Source: Dermanyssus gallinae
Taxonomy: Eukaryota; Arthropoda; Arachnida; Mesostigmata; Dermanyssidae
NCBI GenBank assembly: GCA_003439945.1
Contig: QVRM01002806.1
Span: 1,355,001-1,419,000 of the forward strand
Direction: 5' to 3'
Length of the DNA: 64,000 nucleotides
In this document: piece by piece, positions 22,544-32,354 of the stretch
How positions within the stretch are numbered: position 1 is the stretch's first letter
Layout: each line of letters starts with the position of its first letter
Made by a program: the position numbers and the translations under genes
Notes under the pieces: model-generated
The model's input: only the letters and a program-made list of their open reading frames with translations
Told to the model about the DNA's origin: nothing
Database searches by the model: none

Positions 22544-22952
22544 GGAGGCTTTACGAAAAATTCAACCAATAATTACGTATTGGAAATGTACTCATATGCG
22601 AAGAAAACAGCTATAACCGAGTGTATTTGATAATTATGCATATATAAACACAATGAACGAAAAAAACAAGAGTAAAACACGAGAAAGAGGACTACAGCAA
22701 AAAAGAACCCCACAAACGTTCTTCTGGCAACTGTCCTTGACAGATACATTCTCAGAAATAATTTTCCACTTCAATCGCATCGAACAAAATCAATGAAGAG
22801 GATGAAGTGTCAACACACTCTGTGACTTAATAACGGCCAACCTGAAGTAGGCAATCTAACTCAACCAGCAAACTAATAACTGCAAGATAAGCAACAAGAT
22901 TAAACAAGAGAGAAAGACCTTGTACCCAATTAATACACAGGTTGGTGGCCAT
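21963..22952. other. AT-rich DNA, no gene recognised
   Basis: Holds (AT)n at 22499-22540. No convincing frame. Confidence 0.45.
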
Positions 22953-23291
22953 CTACGTAGGTGGTGTTGATCTTTTTATATGCGCTTGCTGAAATTGGTG
23001 TTGCTGCCTCGATAAAATCCACGTGCCACTTGTACAAGCTCTTCGAATAACGATGATGGTACGCTTATTGGATGAAATCGGGTAAGGAAAAGCGTTCGCT
23101 TTGCACATCATGAGGTAGGAGATGCTTTTCTTTGAAGTTGCATACATTTCCACATTGTTTAAGACGATCATAGCCACGACAGCATGAGCCAGCAAGCAGC
23201 CCACCCAGCTAATTAGTAGTCCCGTAACAATTGAACGCAACGAATTCCATCGCCGGGGGAAGGACTGCCAGAAATGCCGTGGCAGTAACAA
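22953..23291 (-). CDS. open frame with one membrane-like segment, unknown
   Basis: Not recognised. The frame is open for 112 codons but begins at TTG, so if real it is an exon rather than a whole gene. It contains one strongly hydrophobic stretch (IVTGLLISWVGCLLAHAVVA) followed by a cysteine-containing and basic region with KANAFPYPISSNKR. The codon pattern looks more regular than that of neighbouring frames. It could be an exon of a membrane receptor. I found no diagnostic motif, and no clear splice sites at either edge. Confidence 0.22.
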   Translation of the reverse strand: MLLPRHFWQSFPRRWNSLRSIVTGLLISWVGCLLAHAVVAMIVLNNVEMYATSKKSISYLMMCKANAFPYPISSNKRTIIVIRRACTSGTWILSRQQHQFQQAHIKRSTPPT

Positions 23292-23957
23292 CTATTATTT
23301 GACTAATAACATATGAAACAATAAATAAACTTGTCGTACTCTCGTTCCGAGTGCGATCCCTTTTAATAATTGAACGCAGTAGACACAAAGTATCGCCTGC
23401 CGCGCCACTAGTGGCACTTCATGTCATCAAACAAAAGCAAACGTGGTAAGCAGGCGAAGTAGGACTGCACACCAAACACACCTTGTTGAGGTAGAGAGAG
23501 AGAGAGAGAAATTGCATAGCAAATGACAAATGCATTTTGGCAACGGTTAAAGGAGGACGTACGCCTGGTCGTCGGCAGAAGCGTCCTCAGCCACAGTCCC
23601 CGACCACAGAGAAGAACTCGGAGAGAAGTCGGACGAAAAGGGAATGCACACACATCTCGGCTGGTCGCAATACGAAACCCACTGTTCTCCCATATGATCC
23701 CATATGATCATCTCGTATATGCCTTTGTGTGTCTCTCTACCGCTCCCTACCATCTCTGCTCGTCCGCCTGCGTCTAGAGGTAGAGCCCACGTCGAGAGGG
23801 AAATACGCTATGACCGCAAGCCGCAGCAATTGTTCTTTGCCAGCCGTGTGTGGTCGTGACAGCACAATGGCCACTACCGGCCATAATCAGGCTCAAAGGC
23901 GCGCACGATACTACACGGGAAACGTCCTGTCATATACAAGGCCAACGGGGTGAGAAG
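23292..23957. other. no gene recognised
   Basis: Contains (GA)n at 23493-23510. Short frames only. Confidence 0.4.
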
Positions 23958-23981
23958 TATATATATATATATATATATATC

Positions 23982-24015
<34 letters not shown>

Positions 24016-24016
24016 A
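23958..24016. repeat. compound (TA)n(GA)n microsatellite
   Basis: TA units interrupted once by TC, then directly followed by eight GA units. Confidence 0.93.
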
Positions 24017-24434
24017 AGAGCAACTCTGACAAATGTTCGAACGCCTATACAGCTGGCCTATACTCTAGCGTCAGCATAGAGAGACGACGGAACATTGCCG
24101 GGAAAACGTTTAAGCGGTTCCATTCACTGCCACCGAACGAAGACGTCGAGGAGGGATAGAACATGCCCACGACATGACGAGTCGTTTTCGTGGCTCGACG
24201 CCTCGGTCTTCGGCTACATTTCAAGCGATCCTTCATAGCGATAGACATATTCCGCCGTACGGCGCCGTTGTCGACGTCACTGCCTGGCCATGTCCCAAGA
24301 CGACAGTGATATGTTGCTATAGATACTTATATGCATGTATGTACGTGCGCTCTGCATACACAGTTTATTCCATGCCTAAGGCCTATCGATCTCGATATGT
24401 CTAGTATTTATCTATTTTTGACAATACTGTGACA

Positions 24435-24437
<3 letters not shown>

Positions 24438-24474
<37 letters not shown>
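24438..24474. repeat. (TA)n microsatellite
   Basis: About 18 TA units. Confidence 0.92.
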
Positions 24475-24476
<2 letters not shown>

Positions 24477-25252
24477 AATAATTCGCTATTGCAATAATTT
24501 GTTTTGATTCACAAGTAGACGTTAGAGAAAAACCGGTATCTAACAAGCGCGTCTACTCTCATAGTATATTTTCACCCGACTCAAAAGTTAAAAGACACCG
24601 CGGAACAATCCCCAACAGATGCACGAAGTTGTTGTGATTTGTTCGACTTATCGGCGAAAACGGAAAACTTTCTAGGAACCTATGTGGTACGGCTAATTTC
24701 ACATGATGCTTCTACGTCGTACACACCGTTCTCACGTTACTGCAACTACCGTTAGGTCTAATTAGGACAACTTTAGTCCGTCAAACCATGCCAGCGTGGG
24801 GAATGCGGCGTTAGCCGTATGCAGAAAACGACAAGGGACTGTCGATTGTCCAACCACGAAATTCAACACACACACACACACTCACTAATACACATTATGA
24901 CCATAATGTCGATTAGGGTCGTGCTCATGATGGTTGTGATGAAAGTGTCATGACGTAGCAGAGGTTCAATCATGAGTACAGAGCGGCCATTGCGTGCCGC
25001 GTAGTGTTAACATGCGGCAACGCGTAGCGATTAGTCATCGTCCTGGCGGACTTAATGCCCAATATGCACAGGGTAGCGAATAATTTGCGTTGGAGACGCA
25101 CCATGAAGCAATTTCCTTGCCGTTCGTGGGGCCGTGATAGTCGAGGCACCGATTTTCATTTTAATCCACTCTACCTTGTAGCGCTCTAATTTCCTACTTA
25201 ATTAACGAGGCGTTTTAATTCAAGTTTGTCTTTTCGTGGGTATCAGAACAGA
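24475..25252. other. no gene recognised
   Basis: Ordinary AT-rich DNA with a short (CA)n at 24868-24882. Confidence 0.4.
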
Positions 25253-25295
25253 TGTATGCAAGCCAAACTATATATATATATAGTTTGGCTTGCAT

Positions 25296-25298
<3 letters not shown>
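25253..25298. repeat. 46-bp perfect palindrome
   Basis: TGTATGCAAGCCAAACTATA at the left edge is matched exactly by its complement at the right edge, with TATATA at the centre and no spacer. A (TA)n array follows at 25304-25336. Confidence 0.95.

Positions 25299-25303
<5 letters not shown>

Positions 25304-25336
<33 letters not shown>
25304..25336. repeat. (TA)n microsatellite
   Basis: About 16 TA units after a short CA run. Confidence 0.9.
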
Positions 25337-25338
<2 letters not shown>

Positions 25339-26509
25339 TGAGATTAGGCTACAGAGGATCATTGAGTGCATGTGGCCGACTTGTGTTCAACAGTGCCTAC
25401 CTGGTGAGGATGACGGCGTTCTTTCGGCCGATGGCTATAGATCGTTATGAACGCTGAACTACCACAACTGCTGATACGACTTGCCGTTCACTTCCCACTG
25501 GCAATAATACGTTCCGCTAGCATGTATCGGATGCTACTAGCTCTCTCCCAACTTGTCACTTATTTGTCGCTCGCAGACCGTCACCACTGCAGGATCTGTA
25601 GTATTCCAATGGCACCGTTGTTACGTTGACGCTGACAAAACGAGAGCACACACGTTTCTTCCACGCAGAGACTACACACAATAACTCAGGTCGTCGTCGT
25701 CTGTGGAACGAGGCGCACACCGAACCGATACGACGTCAGACGACGAAGCAATAACCAGTGGGCCACCTCCTCTACACGCAACGATTGTCTACTTTGTGTC
25801 TTGACGCCCTTTCTGTGATGCGTGCGATCATGGATGGGGCTCTGCCTTCCGCGCCTGCTTCTCCGGCTGTTACCGCGGCGTTGCTGCTGTACCGCGTCCG
25901 CTTGTCACGTCGAGGTCTAGCCTCTACTGCCGGTCCTGCTCTACATGCGGACTCTTTGAAGCGCAGGCCTTGCAGGCCTTACCCTCGCCCACATGAGGGA
26001 GAGAGAAGTCGGGCCTTCTTCGGACGGGGGGGGAAGGGAGGAAGGAGGAGGTGGTTTGTGTTCACTAGATTCGAAAGAACCTTGAAACGAGGAGGGAAGG
26101 GGCTCCCTCCATACCTCGGTCGGTAGATCTGGCAGAACGACGAGTGACAACAGACCCGCAGTCTGGCGTGGCCTGGCTAAACTGCCCTCGGAGACGGATC
26201 TTGGACCCACAGATCGCAAATGGGCTGACAACGACGCTTTGTTGTAAAGACCAACTCCCTCCCCTCTCCGCCCCCTTTCTTGCCCTAGCATTATCTCCGC
26301 AGTAGCGACAATGCATGCACCGTACAGCTGGCGCATAGTTCATTTGTACATACATGCAAGCGTGCATGCAGACACGGACCGTTTCGCGTTTCCAGCCGAT
26401 AATCTCACCTGTTCCATCGTGGCTAGTCCGCATAAAATGCAGCCGGCAAGCACATCTTTCTACCCACGCGCCTGCCGTGCTGTTTGAACGTGTGAATACG
26501 TAGTTGCAC
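25337..26509. other. no gene recognised; partly GC-rich
   Basis: Bases 25750-26280 are GC-rich with a G-run near 26025. Open frames occur on both strands at once over the same bases and have no domain. Confidence 0.4.
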
Positions 26510-26629
26510 CCTCATAGTAATGAATAGAAAGAGAGTATACCTAATAGCAATCAATAGTGAGAGAAGTATACCTCATAGTAATGAATAGTAATCGACTATA
26601 CCTCACAGTAATGAATAGCATTAGTAATG
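26510..26629. repeat. 30-bp tandem repeat, four copies
   Basis: Units start at 26510, 26540, 26571 and 26601. Consensus begins CCTCATAGTAATGAATAG and ends in TATA, with the middle variable. Confidence 0.9.
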
Positions 26630-27336
26630 GTGGAGTCAACGACCCTGTGGCCGCATGTCCCTTGCCAGTCTAGCTGGGCAGGGCTGTAGACACATAACGA
26701 GTTTCACTGCACTAACAGACATAACGATTTCCACTCTAGCATAAACTCTACAGAGTGTGACCTCCTCAATTGAGTGATTAATTACATAATAAGCGCACGT
26801 GCTGAGCTTACAAGAAGCCGTACAATTAAATCGTAAGGTTTGGGTTACGCTGTATCTACGTGTATTAGCTAGGGAAGGATTGTATGTCATACTTAAAGGG
26901 CTGTATAAAGTCAAATCCCTAGCGTGCAGCTGTACCAGCAATCACCCGTGAACACATCTAGCAGTTTCAACGCATGAAATATAGATGTTTTGTCAAAACG
27001 CATTTTAAGCGACTAAATCGACATTACAAAGAGGCTAGCATCGAGATTGAGGTTGTAGTCTCTCGCAATTGAACACTTCACCATGTTCGACACGTGCTGA
27101 ATGCCTGAGCAGAATAAAGGCGAATAGCTCTAAATATTTAAAAAGCTGTCTTGTCTAAGCATCCATTCCGATTGCATTTATTGCTGCACATTGTCGAATG
27201 GTTAAAGGCAATTGCGTATATCTTAATTCGTAGCCTTAGCCAAGACGTATTGCCCATTGTATATAATTCTCAAGTGTCACAATTATTAGAGTAGTTTGGA
27301 GTCCGTTGGGAATTCGCAACCTATATGTCTAGGTTT

Positions 27337-27338
<2 letters not shown>
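26630..27338. other. no gene recognised
   Basis: AT-rich DNA without a supported feature. Confidence 0.4.

Positions 27339-27404
<66 letters not shown>
27339..27404. repeat. (AT)n microsatellite
   Basis: 33 uninterrupted AT units. A truncated LINE begins at its right edge. Confidence 0.97.
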
Positions 27405-27406
<2 letters not shown>

Positions 27407-27799
27407 GACTTACTAGCCCCTCTGATGGTCGGTCAGGTGTGGGCCGAGCAGGTCATTTCTCCAGGTTAGCTGAGGCTAACAAATGCAGAAAATACTTCAG
27501 CGTTGATTATCCGCAGGAATTTTGTCTGTTTGTGTTCGAGAATATGGGAACCGAGAATATGCTGGCCCCTTTTACACTCAAGCTGATTCAGCGCGTAGGT
27601 AGAAGCCTTAATCACTCGACGGAAGGCTCGAGAGCATCCAAAATCTTGCGTCAGGGGCGGTCGCTCGACATTCAACGAGAAAAGGCGGCGTCTGTTGGAG
27701 GCACAATGTTGAACTGGGTTAACCCTGGGTTAGAGAACTAGCGGAGACAATTGTCAACTCCAAAGTGCTAACATAGCGAAGTTATACAAATTAAACTTT

Positions 27800-27800
<1 letters not shown>
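27405..27800 (+). pseudogene. 5'-truncated 3' end of RLE-type LINE
   Basis: Matches the last ~430 bases of the element at 53150-55225. Shared residue words are GHxSRLAEANKCRKY, FENMGTEN (FETMGGSG) and LIQRVGRSLN, then the 3' untranslated word GTGCTAACAT. The frame from about 27439 to 27741 is open but lacks the start and the whole catalytic part. The last ~100 residues of the parent follow the endonuclease domain, so this copy is inert. It ends at a second (AT)n tract. Confidence 0.88.

Positions 27801-27801
<1 letters not shown>

Positions 27802-27830
<29 letters not shown>
27802..27830. repeat. (AT)n microsatellite between LINE and SINE
   Basis: About 14 AT units directly after the LINE 3' end and directly before the SINE. 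Confidence 0.9.
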
Positions 27831-27832
<2 letters not shown>

Positions 27833-28043
27833 GAGCAAGGTGGCTTAGTGGCAAAGCCTTTGCCTTGCATTCGGGAGGACTGGGTTCGAACCCCAGACCG
27901 GCCACTCTTAAATTGGTTTGCATGGTTTCCAATTTAAACAAGGTAAATGCCGGAGTGGAGTAAACATAGCCATGACATGAAAAAATCCGTACACGGGCAA
28001 TTGCCTTACGGGAAATCTAAAAAAAAAAATATATATATATATA
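27831..28043 (+). mobile_element. tRNA-derived SINE
   Basis: The first 75 bases resemble a tRNA. The A-box TGGCTTAGTGGC is at 27841-27852, the D-stem GGCT/AGCC is intact, and the B-box GGTTCGAACCC is at 27883-27893 with a paired T-stem (CTGGG/CCCAG). The acceptor stem does not pair, so this is not a working tRNA gene. A body of about 120 bases follows, including GGTAAATGCCGGAGTGG, recalling a motif of arthropod SINEs. It ends in an A-run and (TA)n (28020-28043). Transcription by RNA polymerase III and mobilisation by a partner LINE are what such elements depend on. Confidence 0.82.
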
Positions 28044-28537
28044 CGCGTTTTTAGTTAATTCGACGGCATCAAAGCGACGAAAGCAAATAAAATGATGAGT
28101 GCGCACTGATCATTAAAGAGCCCTGATGATGATCTTTGGCGCAGACGATGATGTGAATAAAATCTTTTCATGTTTCCAATGTGCATATATCAGTAAATTC
28201 GCCATTTATGTCCCTGTTTAAGTCCTTTTTGTGCATTGCTTTGACAATCAGTTTGTGAAACATGTGCGGAGTTAAGCTAAGAAGAATAATTCATGTGTGG
28301 AATTAAATCATTTTAAATAATTCAGCAAGCTATAGGTGAAATGTCAACTACGCTTTCAACCAAACTTCTACAAGAGGTTTACGCGGTTTAGTATCTTGCT
28401 GACTTGCTGATCGATGTGTAGATTTTTTAATTATTTTTTTAATTTATATTTAGTCTGAAGTCCCAAATCGTTCCTTGTGGCCGAAGAAAACGCGTATTTC
28501 ATGCAATTCGCAAACGTTACTAAGAATAAACCGTTTT
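28044..28537. other. AT-rich DNA upstream of the peptide ORF
   Basis: No repeat recognised. A weak TATA-like word (TTTATATTTAG) lies near 28443. Confidence 0.4.
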
Positions 28538-28777
28538 ATGACAAGACACAATAAGTTAGCTGCGTTTGTTACCCTTGCGGCGTTTGGTTTAATGCAAATT
28601 AATGGATCAGTTCATGATTTCGCCTCGTTGAAGTGCCTCTTGGACTACTTAAAGACATTTATGGCAGCTCCTAGTGTAGATACGTCATCCACACTGAGTG
28701 TGCGACGTGATAAACGAGCTCCAGAAATTGATTACCATTTATTGCGCCCTAAGCGCGTCATTCTGAAATATATTTAA
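28538..28777 (+). CDS. putative small secreted peptide precursor
   Basis: Not a family I recognise. ATG at 28538 opens a 79-residue frame ending in TAA. The N-terminus reads as a signal peptide: basic MTRHNK, a hydrophobic core LAAFVTLAAFGLM, then a likely cleavage after NGS. The rest has DFASLKCLLDYLK, a spacer, then RRDKR, an eleven-residue APEIDYHLLRP, another basic pair (KR) and a short tail. That is the layout of a prohormone cut at dibasic sites. There is no glycine for amidation. A polyadenylation signal AATAAA lies 58 bases after the stop (28835-28840). A same-strand ORF 0.7 kb downstream shares its pattern. Only one cysteine remains after the signal peptide, so it is not a disulphide-knotted toxin type. 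Expression is unproven. Confidence 0.42.
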   Translation: MTRHNKLAAFVTLAAFGLMQINGSVHDFASLKCLLDYLKTFMAAPSVDTSSTLSVRRDKRAPEIDYHLLRPKRVILKYI

Positions 28778-28834
28778 ATTTTGCACTTTGTACTCTCGAA
28801 GGCTCCGCCCCACACAATATGTCAGTAATGTCTC

Positions 28835-28840
28835 AATAAA
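28835..28840 (+). promoter_or_regulatory. polyadenylation signal AATAAA
   Basis: Canonical hexamer 58 bases after the stop of the 79-residue ORF. A second variant (CATAAATAA) follows at 28852. Confidence 0.4.
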
Positions 28841-29339
28841 TGCGCGGTATGCATAAATAATGGCGTTGATTGGTAAGCCAGCTCAGGTCCACTCAAGCAA
28901 GCAGTGATGGTCCTATATTCCAACGACATGTTAGTAATTAAACCTGCCCACTTTAAGTTCACTTGCAGCCGAAAGCTCGAGAACAGTGGCCGACGTCACT
29001 ATGGTCGTCACGTACCGTTTAGTTTAATATCTCATACTCAAATCGGCTACGTAAACGCGGCCTAGATGCGATTTAAAGATAATTAGGTTCGGTTTGTCTA
29101 GGTTTTGAACTAGTTGAGCAGGCCTTCTTATTATGGTCGAATGGCATGCACCTGTAGCAATAGTTGATATTGCGGTTGACCTTGATATGGCCAATCTGCA
29201 GACAACGTCTACATAGAATCGGGACTCTTTTATACGCTACGGGTTATACGTTCCCTTGTCACTTTAGAGTTCACTATAGTTTTCACAGGTAAGAAACCTT
29301 TGTGGCTTTAAGCCACCATTCGGTGCAGAAGGCGGATGG

Positions 29340-29346
29340 TATAAAT
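29340..29346 (+). promoter_or_regulatory. TATA box
   Basis: TATAAAT flanked by G+C-rich bases, not by a TA microsatellite, 118 bases before the ATG at 29464. A start site near 29370 would give a leader of about 95 bases. Confidence 0.45.
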
Positions 29347-29463
29347 GCCTGAGCCCAAAGCCTCTGCACAGCGAATTTATACGAAGGATCTGCACCGTGG
29401 ATGCAAGTCTGCGTTGGAACTGCTCAGTACCGCCGTTAAACTTAAAACTAGAACGAATTTCGT

Positions 29464-29877
29464 ATGACCAATATGTTAAATCAGCGTTTGACTGTCAACT
29501 TCACTAAGCATTATCAAATTGTCTTTCCCAGCATAGGGGTTGCCATTGCCATCAGTCTTTGTCTTTTTTTCTTCCTCCAAGGGGTCTTGACAGGCTATGG
29601 GGACTCCTCAGCCAGCCAGACAGACTTTGGTTTGCTTAAAACGTGTTTTACAACGTACATGAAGCGAGTGCTTTGCTTGTCAATGCAGGTAAACAGCGGC
29701 TCTGTATACCTCATGTTAGGTTGTGCACCGGTTTTTAATATAATTCGATGGAGGTTGAAAACACCGCGCGGAACACTATTCAAAAGCATGGCCTCAGAAA
29801 GGCAAAACAATGTTAAACATGTTCGACAGGAGACTAAACGGAATCATTATATTTTAGTGCTTATTAGTAGTACTTAG
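29464..29877 (+). CDS. putative secreted peptide, paralogue of 28538 ORF
   Basis: ATG at 29464 opens 137 codons. The N-terminal part has a hydrophobic signal-like core (VAIAISLCLFFFLQGVL) followed by TGYGDSS. It then reads DFGLLKTCFTTYMKRVL, which aligns with DFASLKCLLDYLKTFM of the upstream ORF (pattern D-F-x-x-L-K-x-C-x-x-x-Y-x-K, one gap). Near the C-terminus VRQETKR stands where the upstream ORF has VRRDKR. A possible splice donor CAG|GTAAAC lies at 29688/29689, so the last 62 codons may partly be intron. Skipping to an acceptor at 29797 changes the frame. A TATA box lies at 29340. Product unknown. The pair looks like a local duplication that has diverged a lot. Confidence 0.38.
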   Translation: MTNMLNQRLTVNFTKHYQIVFPSIGVAIAISLCLFFFLQGVLTGYGDSSASQTDFGLLKTCFTTYMKRVLCLSMQVNSGSVYLMLGCAPVFNIIRWRLKTPRGTLFKSMASERQNNVKHVRQETKRNHYILVLISST

Positions 29878-30149
29878 TATTATAGTATTTTAGTGCAGTT
29901 TTCTTGAACAAAAGTCATACTTCTTGTATGCCTGAAGTCTCCGTATATATCTGGTTATCGCCCCGCCATCAAATAGTATTTTATCTAGTCTTAGGACCTC
30001 TATCAGGGCTCGTTTGCGGCAGAGTTTTATGACCAGCATGGCCAAGGCATTTTTGGGCAGTACCAGTGCTCGTTTAATGTAGCCTGTCTTCTCTATTCTG
30101 TCAATATTATTAAGATGAATACACGCCAGATGTAATGCAGCGCCGGAAG
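29878..30149. other. no gene recognised
   Basis: AT-rich spacer leading to a minus-strand LINE relic. Confidence 0.4.
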
Positions 30150-30960
30150 GCAGTATCTAATAATAAAAAGTATCTTCACTTTAAACATATTCATAGATGT
30201 TTTTATGGCTTTGTTTTGTCCGTTTACCTATATATTGTATATTGCTCCTGTTGCTTCTGTCTGCATCTTGTTGTCCACATGATTGGTCAACGATGGGTGG
30301 GAGGTAAATACAACTTCTAGATGTGTGACCTTGTTCGCCATAATTAGTACGCTTGTTTAATGTAAACGTCCGCCTTGGAGCATTTTTTCCTTTACTGCAA
30401 CGAACGACCTTGTTTGTATATGTTGATTGCCAGTCGCTGCCTCTCACACCACTGCGTGGCTCTGTTAAGATCGTACTGTAGATAGCTGCTCGCGACTTTG
30501 CAAGTATCACCACATCATCTGCGTAAAACATATGTATTGCTTTCTGTCCATTCAGAGGGCCGGATATCATTGCGATGTCGGATGAATAGGAATAAACTCG
30601 CAGAGTCGCTCTGTGATACTCCGATGGTCTGCGTGGCGATCTCGGTAATTTGAATGATGTTGCAGCTTAGCATGGCGCCGACTAGCTTGTACACAAACGC
30701 CTTTTCATAGCCTCATTAAGCCGATCTTTTGTGACGCAGTCGAAAACTGGAAATACATTAGAGCAGCCTTGCGTACGACGTTCTAAGGGGCGTTACATAT
30801 ACTAGTTAGTGTGAAACACAATGTTCACGACCGACAGCTTTCGAAAACACTGAAACCTGTTCGCTGCCCTTCATTAGTGTGTTTGACGGAAATGATCTTT
30901 TGGCGATTAGCAGCTAGGGATATTCATATGCTTTTCTAGATGAGCGTGAGACGTTGCCGG
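30150..30960 (-). pseudogene. LINE reverse transcriptase relic
   Basis: On the minus strand the word GVSQSDSASLFLFI (from GVxQGDxxSPLLFxI) is followed in a neighbouring frame by IHMFYADDVVILAKS, the intact YADD catalytic box. A shifted frame then has LAINIYKQGR, the LxxNxxKT motif. At least two frameshifts separate them. The endonuclease and C-terminus are not identified. The type is CR1/Jockey-like by the YADD context. Confidence 0.72.
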
Positions 30961-32354
30961 TCTTATATTTTGTCGTGTCCTCTTTCGGCGCTTACAGCCT
31001 TATGAGCCACCCATCAAATCGTCGTAGCCGTGCGGTTCACATCGTCTCATTCGTGCGCTAGCAAAAGTGCCTGTTCCAGTGCGTGTGCATCTGACGAGCG
31101 AGCGGCTGTTTCGTGTTGTCATTCTGTGTATGTTAGTGGTGCCGCGCGTTTATCGCACTTTCGCCAGATATTAGCACGTACGACGCACTAATGGAACGAT
31201 CGTTGTATTAGATATAACGTCCCGGTTGGGGATGACGGTTGGGCAATGCAGACAGTGCTAGTTTCGCTCCAGCTAAGATGCGAGTACGTCGGCTACGATT
31301 TGTCGTTTTCAATGCTCAGGCCGAGTTCCTTAAACCTCTCCATGAAAGCAAACTGTCGTATGCTGACTGTCTTTGGTCAGGTCACAGTTGAACGTTGCTC
31401 CCACTAATACGTTCTTCATGGGTTTTGTACAGAACAGTAAACAAGTGCCAAGGTCATGCCTGACTTTACGCCACTCTGGCTATAAGAACGTACTCAATAA
31501 TAGTTTTTATTTTTAGTGCATTATCCCCACGGCTGGCGCCCTCTACCCTGTTGTCTTACCGCATGGCCATTATATGTCGCCTGGGATTAGTAGGTGTGTC
31601 AAATCGGTCACAAATTCCCCTGTCAGTAGTAAGATATCGCACTCTAAAAACTCCTCCTCTTTCCTATTGTTCGTCTAGTGTGATTGAGGCTGTTGCTATG
31701 AGCCGACAATAGCGCTACGCGTCTTATGATACTGATAATTCATCACTATCATCATTGTTCGACTTGGATCGCTTAGCCGCAGCCTTCTGTACTGGTAGAA
31801 ATCCGGATCAACCACAATGCTCGTGGCATAACAAAGTGCATCGCAGTCTTATCTAAGTTTTTACGCTACCTGAGCTCCTCCCACGTCCATCATTGGAGGT
31901 CACCTCAGTGTTGCTAAATTGTTCTTGCTAAATAACAATTTAGAAAAATACTCGACATTGCAGTACGCGTGAGCGCCGAGGTTTCTCTATTAGCTTCCAG
32001 CTAAAATGGTAGTGTAGAAGACTGCTCTCAGCCCTGCCCTGTCTCCAGACACACTTACCGTTTGACTTATGAGAGCAGTCCATACGTGCTACTAGTTACA
32101 TTCTTAAGAGCGTGTCGAGACATAGAGTCCAATAGCGCTGTTTAATATGCGCAAATGCACATTCAAATAATTTATGCGACTTTCCCCTCACTGGCCACTG
32201 AGCAGCTATCAGCAAGACCAACGTTTCAGACACTGTGAGTGAATTGAGATGCATAGATGAACTTTTTCTGCTTTCTAACTCGCCAAAGATTATGATCAGG
32301 CTTTCAGAATCCAAGACCGAGCCGGCAAAGTCCAAGCTTATAATAAGTTCACGT
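30961..32354. other. no gene recognised
   Basis: Mixed composition. It may hold more degraded LINE sequence, but no motif can be named. Confidence 0.4.

Noticed and set aside
25758..26433. Overlapping 120-130 codon frames on both strands
   Set aside because: GC-rich DNA with few stops; mutually exclusive frames and no motif.
26510..26629. CRISPR-like array
   Set aside because: Plain tandem repeat without spacers, in a eukaryotic sequence.
27831..27905. Functional tRNA gene
   Set aside because: Acceptor arms do not pair, and the sequence continues into a SINE body with a simple tail.
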